The notes beneath the pieces were generated by a model. It had not been told where the DNA came from. It did not search any database and saw only the letters and a list, made by a program, of their open reading frames with translations. This document shows, piece by piece, positions 6,926 through 9,970 of a DNA stretch of 9,970 bases. The position numbers were made by a program, and so were the translations under genes. Source of the stretch: Methanobacteriota archaeon (GTDB lineage: Archaea; Thermoplasmatota; Thermoplasmata; JAUWGG01); assembly GCA_030606525.1 (NCBI GenBank), contig JAUWGG010000021.1:1-9970 (forward strand), given 5' to 3'. How positions within the stretch are numbered: the first letter of the stretch is position 1; the number at the start of each line of letters is the position of its first letter.

Positions 6926-8086
6926 TTACACCTCAAATATCGCAACTGCACCGCTTGTCGTTGGCACACCTCGCCAAGATTGTGCTAAACCGCATTCCAC
7001 ATCTGGTAATTTCCTACCACCTGCATCCTTACGCAGCTGCAAGACGACCTCCAAACCTTTTTGAAGACCACTTGCCTCTAAAGTATTACCAACACCCAAA
7101 AGACCACCTGAAGTGTTAACTGGTAAAACACCGTCAACATCAAAAGCACCTTCTTCCACTGATTTACCCGCTTCTCCTCTCCTGCAAAGACCTAAAGCTT
7201 CTAGGTGCTGTAACTCCTTATATGAAAATTTATCATCCACCTCAGCAAAATCTATCACCTTTTTAGGATAGGTTATATTTGCCATCTTATATGCCTGCCT
7301 TGATGCTAACTCTGCATAAACAGCTCTTCCCCACTCCTTATTCTCAAGCCAAGAGGTCTCAGAAGCCCAACCTACTCCTTTGATCCATATAGGGTCATGA
7401 GCTAATTTCTTTGCTGCTTCCTCAGATGCTAGAACAAAGACCACGCAACCATCGGCAAGTGGACTTATATCTAATCGCTTAAGAGGCGCGAACAACTCCT
7501 CAGAAGACAAAACATCCTCTATATTTATCTTAGCTTCGTAACCTGCGCTGGGATTGCTCATGGCATTAAGCTTGTTCTTGCGAACGACCTCCGCACACTG
7601 CTCTTCGGTTGTTCCTGTTTCACTCATATACCTCTTCATCTCCATACCAGCAATATAATATGGATGAGCACCAAGATCAATAAGCGGTCTGTTGAATACC
7701 GGGTCTATTGCAAAAGATAATACATCGTTATAGGTCAACAGATCAGATATCTTGCTGTGAGCTTCGACCACGACAATATCCATCAAACCAGTTAAGATCT
7801 GCATGTATCCGTTTATCAACCCGTATAAACCATCAGCCGTAACAGTACAGGTAGGTCTTAGAACAGAACCCAGTTGATCAGGTACGAATTCATCAAATAT
7901 GCTGAATCCTTCCCAATAGTCTTCTGCGCATGTAATGAAACTATCCACGTCTTTACGTGGATCTATGCCTGCATCGTGGTATGCTCTATTCGCAGCTTGG
8001 AACATTATCTCTTTCCAAGACACATCTGGAGTTACTGAGCTAAAACCAGTATAACCAACACCTACTACTCCTACTTTTTTACTCAT
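6926..8086 (-). CDS. Thiolase-like protein B (tandem paralogue; catalytic residues replaced)
   Basis: Also 386 aa and of the thiolase superfamily. It aligns with thiolase-like A without gaps through the C-terminal half: ISPLADG against VSPPSDG, WIKGVGW against WIEGVGW at 234-240, and GGLLGVGN at 327-334 in both. Catalytic positions are again unusual. The nucleophile site falls in RPTCTVTADG, with Thr83 where Cys is expected and a nearby Cys80. The GHP motif is GNT (Asn334), the HDCF motif is DDKF (Asp284), and the C-terminal region is LAQSWRG with no Cys. It therefore also lacks the Tyr of its partner and may be a structural or regulatory subunit of a heteromer. GAGGTGA precedes the ATG at 8086 with good spacing. 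It stops 16 nt before thiolase-like A starts, and a 79-nt gap separates it from the CoA-transferase genes upstream. Confidence 0.85.
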   Translation of the reverse strand: MSKKVGVVGVGYTGFSSVTPDVSWKEIMFQAANRAYHDAGIDPRKDVDSFITCAEDYWEGFSIFDEFVPDQLGSVLRPTCTVTADGLYGLINGYMQILTGLMDIVVVEAHSKISDLLTYNDVLSFAIDPVFNRPLIDLGAHPYYIAGMEMKRYMSETGTTEEQCAEVVRKNKLNAMSNPSAGYEAKINIEDVLSSEELFAPLKRLDISPLADGCVVFVLASEEAAKKLAHDPIWIKGVGWASETSWLENKEWGRAVYAELASRQAYKMANITYPKKVIDFAEVDDKFSYKELQHLEALGLCRRGEAGKSVEEGAFDVDGVLPVNTSGGLLGVGNTLEASGLQKGLEVVLQLRKDAGGRKLPDVECGLAQSWRGVPTTSGAVAIFEV

Positions 8087-8165
8087 GTCGTTTCACCTCT
8101 AAGGATTAGGAGATTGAACCTTTCCCCCGCACCCGTAAAGCGCTAAACTACTAAAAATCTTTCCC
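8087..8165 (-). other. 79-nt gap inside the cluster, between CoA-transferase and thiolase genes
   Basis: This is the only sizeable gap in the six-gene cluster; the others are 16 nt or less. It carries the GAGGTGA ribosome binding site of thiolase-like B. It also has a T-rich stretch on the minus strand (TTTTTAGTAG, about 8150-8159) that could be a weak TATA box or part of a terminator. No convincing hairpin or open reading frame was seen. Confidence 0.3.
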
Positions 8166-8930
8166 TCATCCCTTTCTCATGACCATCCCTGTTGGGTCTA
8201 TTTCCCTTAATATTTCTCTCTCTTTTTGGGTTGGTGGTTTAGTCATATCAATCTTCTTTGGAATTATAATATCAAATTCACTATTGTCTTTTATTTGCTG
8301 TATCGATACATCAGGATGAATTGCAAGCAGTTTGATCTTCTTTGATTCTTCATCAAATCCATAAACACCGAGTTGAGTTATGACCCGAAAGGGGCCGGTA
8401 TCTTCAGGAAGACCAGCTTTTTCTCTTGCTCCAGCTCCAGTTAGATATCCAGGTGTAGTTAAAAAATCGATCTTTTTAACGAAGCGCTTTTTATCCTGCC
8501 TCATTATTATTATAGTTCTTTGACACAAGGAACCGACATCATTGGCACCCCCGCTTCCTGGCAATCTTACTTTTGGTCTATCATGCTCTCCAATGACAGT
8601 GGTATTTATATTTCCATACATATCGAGCTGTGCTGCACCCAGGAAACCATAATCCAGGTAACCAGCTTGTGAGATCGACATGCAGTCGTGCATGCTTGAT
8701 GCTGCCACAGCTTTGTAGAATGTCCTTGATTCTCCAACCGAGATAGGTAACACCGGTATTTGAGGCCCAATACCACCTGCTTCGAAGATTATAAGGAGAT
8801 CAGGAGCATGGGTCCTTTGAGCGAGCATTGAAGCGATCATCGGCAGACCTGTTCCAACGAAAACCGATTTCTTGTCCTCCAGCATTTTGGCGGCTACGCA
8901 TGCCAAAAGTTCTGTTGATGTGTACTCCAT
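8166..8930 (-). CDS. Class I CoA-transferase, beta subunit (glutaconate CoA-transferase B-like)
   Basis: One half of a two-subunit enzyme that moves CoA between carboxylic acids. The 254-aa protein resembles GctB of Acidaminococcus throughout: VGTGLPMIASMLAQR (25-39), FEAGG (49-53), LGAAQLDMYGNINTT (97-111), LPGSGGANDVGS (123-134), KRFVKKIDFLTTPGY (148-162) and REIDP near the end. Glu50 in FEAGG occupies the position of the catalytic glutamate (Glu54 of GctB) that forms the glutamyl-CoA intermediate, so true transferase chemistry looks intact. This differs from the related hydrolase IpdAB, which has lost that residue. The start lies 4 nt after the alpha subunit stop, with GGGAGGTTGA upstream, so expression is coupled. 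Substrates cannot be named. Glutaconate is only the best-known example, and the neighbouring thiolase-like genes point to a 3-oxo or hydroxy acid (inference). Confidence 0.9.
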   Translation of the reverse strand: MEYTSTELLACVAAKMLEDKKSVFVGTGLPMIASMLAQRTHAPDLLIIFEAGGIGPQIPVLPISVGESRTFYKAVAASSMHDCMSISQAGYLDYGFLGAAQLDMYGNINTTVIGEHDRPKVRLPGSGGANDVGSLCQRTIIIMRQDKKRFVKKIDFLTTPGYLTGAGAREKAGLPEDTGPFRVITQLGVYGFDEESKKIKLLAIHPDVSIQQIKDNSEFDIIIPKKIDMTKPPTQKEREILREIDPTGMVMRKG

Positions 8931-8934
8931 TCTT

Positions 8935-9951
8935 TCAACCTCCCTTCAACAAGGGTGCTTTTTGCTCAGCTTTTAATAGTTCAACATCATTTAAATGCTT
9001 CATCTTTTTTTCTCCACCAACGAGCTTCATATAATCGTTAAGAGAATCGACGCCATAAACATACTTATCGAGATATTTATTCGTACCTTCATCGGTCTTT
9101 GATAGTTTGAGCCACTCACCTATATGTTCCTCATCGAAGTAATATAGATAAGGCATTTGGCAGGGATGGGAACCGTATTTCATCTCCACAACGCTGTCAA
9201 CCAAATAAAATGGTATAACGGTTTTCCAAGGCTCAGCTCTGATTTTCTCGTTACTGATTATCTCCTCAGTGGTTATTATCAATCTTCGAGCTGCTCTGGA
9301 AAGTTCAAAATCTTCAACAAGTATGCCATCTATCTGCGCGTTCCCATACATATCGCACCGATGAACATGTATCATTGCTACATCTGGATAACAGGCAGGT
9401 AGAAGGCATATCGGTTTTTTACTGAATGGGTCCTTCACAACCTTTGCAGAGCTATATTTGAGCGTATCAGTTCCTAATAAAATACGGGCGGGTATGAATG
9501 GAATTCCCATCATCGCTGCCAAAAATCGCCATTGAAAACCAGCATTGCTCGTTTCTGCAATTACCTTACATCTTCCACTTTCAACAGCCCTTCTCGATGC
9601 AGGAGATAGACCTCTAAGCTCATGTCCGAAGGAATATGCTACCTCAACCTTATCTACACAACCTCCACCGATGAGCAGATCTATATCGTGAACTGCTGTT
9701 TTCCCAGCTATTGTCAAATTTCGTTTTTCCTGTCTTATGATCTCATAGATAAGCCACATCGAGACCCTGACATGTCCGAATCCTCCGAGAGCCATATAGT
9801 TCCCATCATGAATGAATTTCGATACAGCTTCATTTGCACTCATCCTTTTATCTTTTAGATCCCGGGGTTTATTCTTCGCTACCCATCTTCTGTTCTCATC
9901 AGGATCATGCCATGCCAAAAGTTCTCCCTTTCCTTCTTCCAAGACCTCCAT
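8935..9951 (-). CDS. Class I CoA-transferase, alpha subunit (glutaconate CoA-transferase A-like)
   Basis: Partner of the beta subunit in the next gene. From the ATG at 9951 it has 338 aa, slightly longer than GctA (about 320), with an N-terminal extension of about 35 residues rich in charge (EEGKGELLAWHDPDENRRW) before the domain starts at MSANEAVSKFIHDGNYMALGGFG. Shared marks with GctA are ALGGF (54-58), an NPF-like DPF at about 174-176, PDVAMIHVHRCDMYGNAQI, EEIISNEKIRAEP (229-241) and YGSHPCQ (259-265). An in-frame TTG at 9963 would lengthen it by 4 residues, but GGTGAT just before the ATG argues for 9951. This is the first visible gene of the leftward cluster; its promoter or any further upstream gene lies beyond the right edge. 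Specificity is unknown, and IpdA-like hydrolases are distant relatives. Confidence 0.9.
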   Translation of the reverse strand: MEVLEEGKGELLAWHDPDENRRWVAKNKPRDLKDKRMSANEAVSKFIHDGNYMALGGFGHVRVSMWLIYEIIRQEKRNLTIAGKTAVHDIDLLIGGGCVDKVEVAYSFGHELRGLSPASRRAVESGRCKVIAETSNAGFQWRFLAAMMGIPFIPARILLGTDTLKYSSAKVVKDPFSKKPICLLPACYPDVAMIHVHRCDMYGNAQIDGILVEDFELSRAARRLIITTEEIISNEKIRAEPWKTVIPFYLVDSVVEMKYGSHPCQMPYLYYFDEEHIGEWLKLSKTDEGTNKYLDKYVYGVDSLNDYMKLVGGEKKMKHLNDVELLKAEQKAPLLKGG

Positions 9952-9961
9952 ATCATCACCC
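9952..9961 (-). promoter_or_regulatory. Ribosome binding site deciding the start of CoA-transferase alpha
   Basis: GGGTGATGAT on the minus strand contains GGTGAT, complementary to the archaeal 16S 3' end, and is followed directly by the ATG at 9951. It overlaps the alternative TTG start at 9963, making that start unlikely. Confidence 0.6.
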
Positions 9962-9970
9962 AAAATTATT

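Noticed and set aside
6910..6969. 20-residue N-terminal extension of thiolase-like A
   Set aside because: It overlaps the end of thiolase-like B and contains the ribosome binding site; homologous proteins begin at the VKDVAVIG segment.
6616..7119. Plus-strand open frame of 167 codons across the junction of the two thiolase-like genes
   Set aside because: It is antisense to two clear thiolase-superfamily genes, with low-complexity His/Ser/Cys-rich composition typical of a shadow frame.
5749..8086. Annotating the two thiolase-like genes as the acetoacetyl-CoA thiolase/HMG-CoA synthase pair of the mevalonate pathway
   Set aside because: That pair also uses DUF35, but both enzymes keep the catalytic Cys and His, which are absent at the expected positions here, and there are two DUF35 genes instead of one.

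Overview
The window looks like a piece of an archaeal chromosome of moderate AT content. The evidence is a bifunctional fructose-1,6-bisphosphate aldolase/phosphatase (class V FBPase), an archaeal-type triosephosphate isomerase, the alpha subunit of an ADP-forming acyl-CoA synthetase, thiolase-like proteins with separate DUF35 (Zn-ribbon/OB-fold) partners, TATA-like boxes about 35-45 nt before starts, and GGTGAT/GGAGG-type ribosome binding sites. The lineage cannot be fixed by eye. An anaerobic or facultative, carboxylic-acid-metabolising archaeon (for example from Thermoplasmatota or Archaeoglobi) would fit, but that is inference. No rRNA, tRNA, insertion sequence or CRISPR array was seen.

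Layout, left to right. (1) Positions 1-1459, minus strand: a gluconeogenic pair, fbp followed by tpiA. The fbp stop and tpiA start share one base (TGATG), and tpiA runs off the left edge. (2) Positions 1508-3218, minus strand: a 46-codon single-membrane-span protein followed by a sodium:solute symporter, probably an accessory peptide plus transporter. (3) Positions 3219-3335: a 117-nt divergent promoter region with a 7-2-7 inverted repeat. (4) Positions 3336-4736, plus strand: the alpha subunit of an ADP-forming acyl-CoA synthetase with no beta (ATP-grasp) subunit beside it. (5) Positions 4750-9951, minus strand: a six-gene cluster reading leftward: class I CoA-transferase alpha, CoA-transferase beta, thiolase-like B, thiolase-like A, DUF35 protein B, DUF35 protein A. 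It converges on the acyl-CoA synthetase gene.

How the genes may work together. The CoA-transferase keeps the family's catalytic glutamate and would load a carboxylic acid onto CoA. The thiolase/DUF35 proteins would then make or break a carbon-carbon bond in the acyl-CoA. The synthetase alpha subunit, with a beta subunit encoded elsewhere, could turn the resulting acyl-CoA into free acid plus ATP, or activate an acid brought in by the symporter. FBP aldolase/phosphatase and TIM would carry the carbon on to hexose.

The most interesting part is the doubled thiolase + DUF35 set. Both thiolase-like proteins are 386 aa and align almost without gaps in their C-terminal halves. Both lack the usual Cys/His/Cys thiolase residues, and they differ from each other at the HDCF-equivalent position (YDPF versus DDKF). 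This suggests a heteromeric enzyme with non-thiolase chemistry, perhaps a retro-aldolase like the steroid side-chain aldolase Ltp2-DUF35, or one active and one structural subunit.
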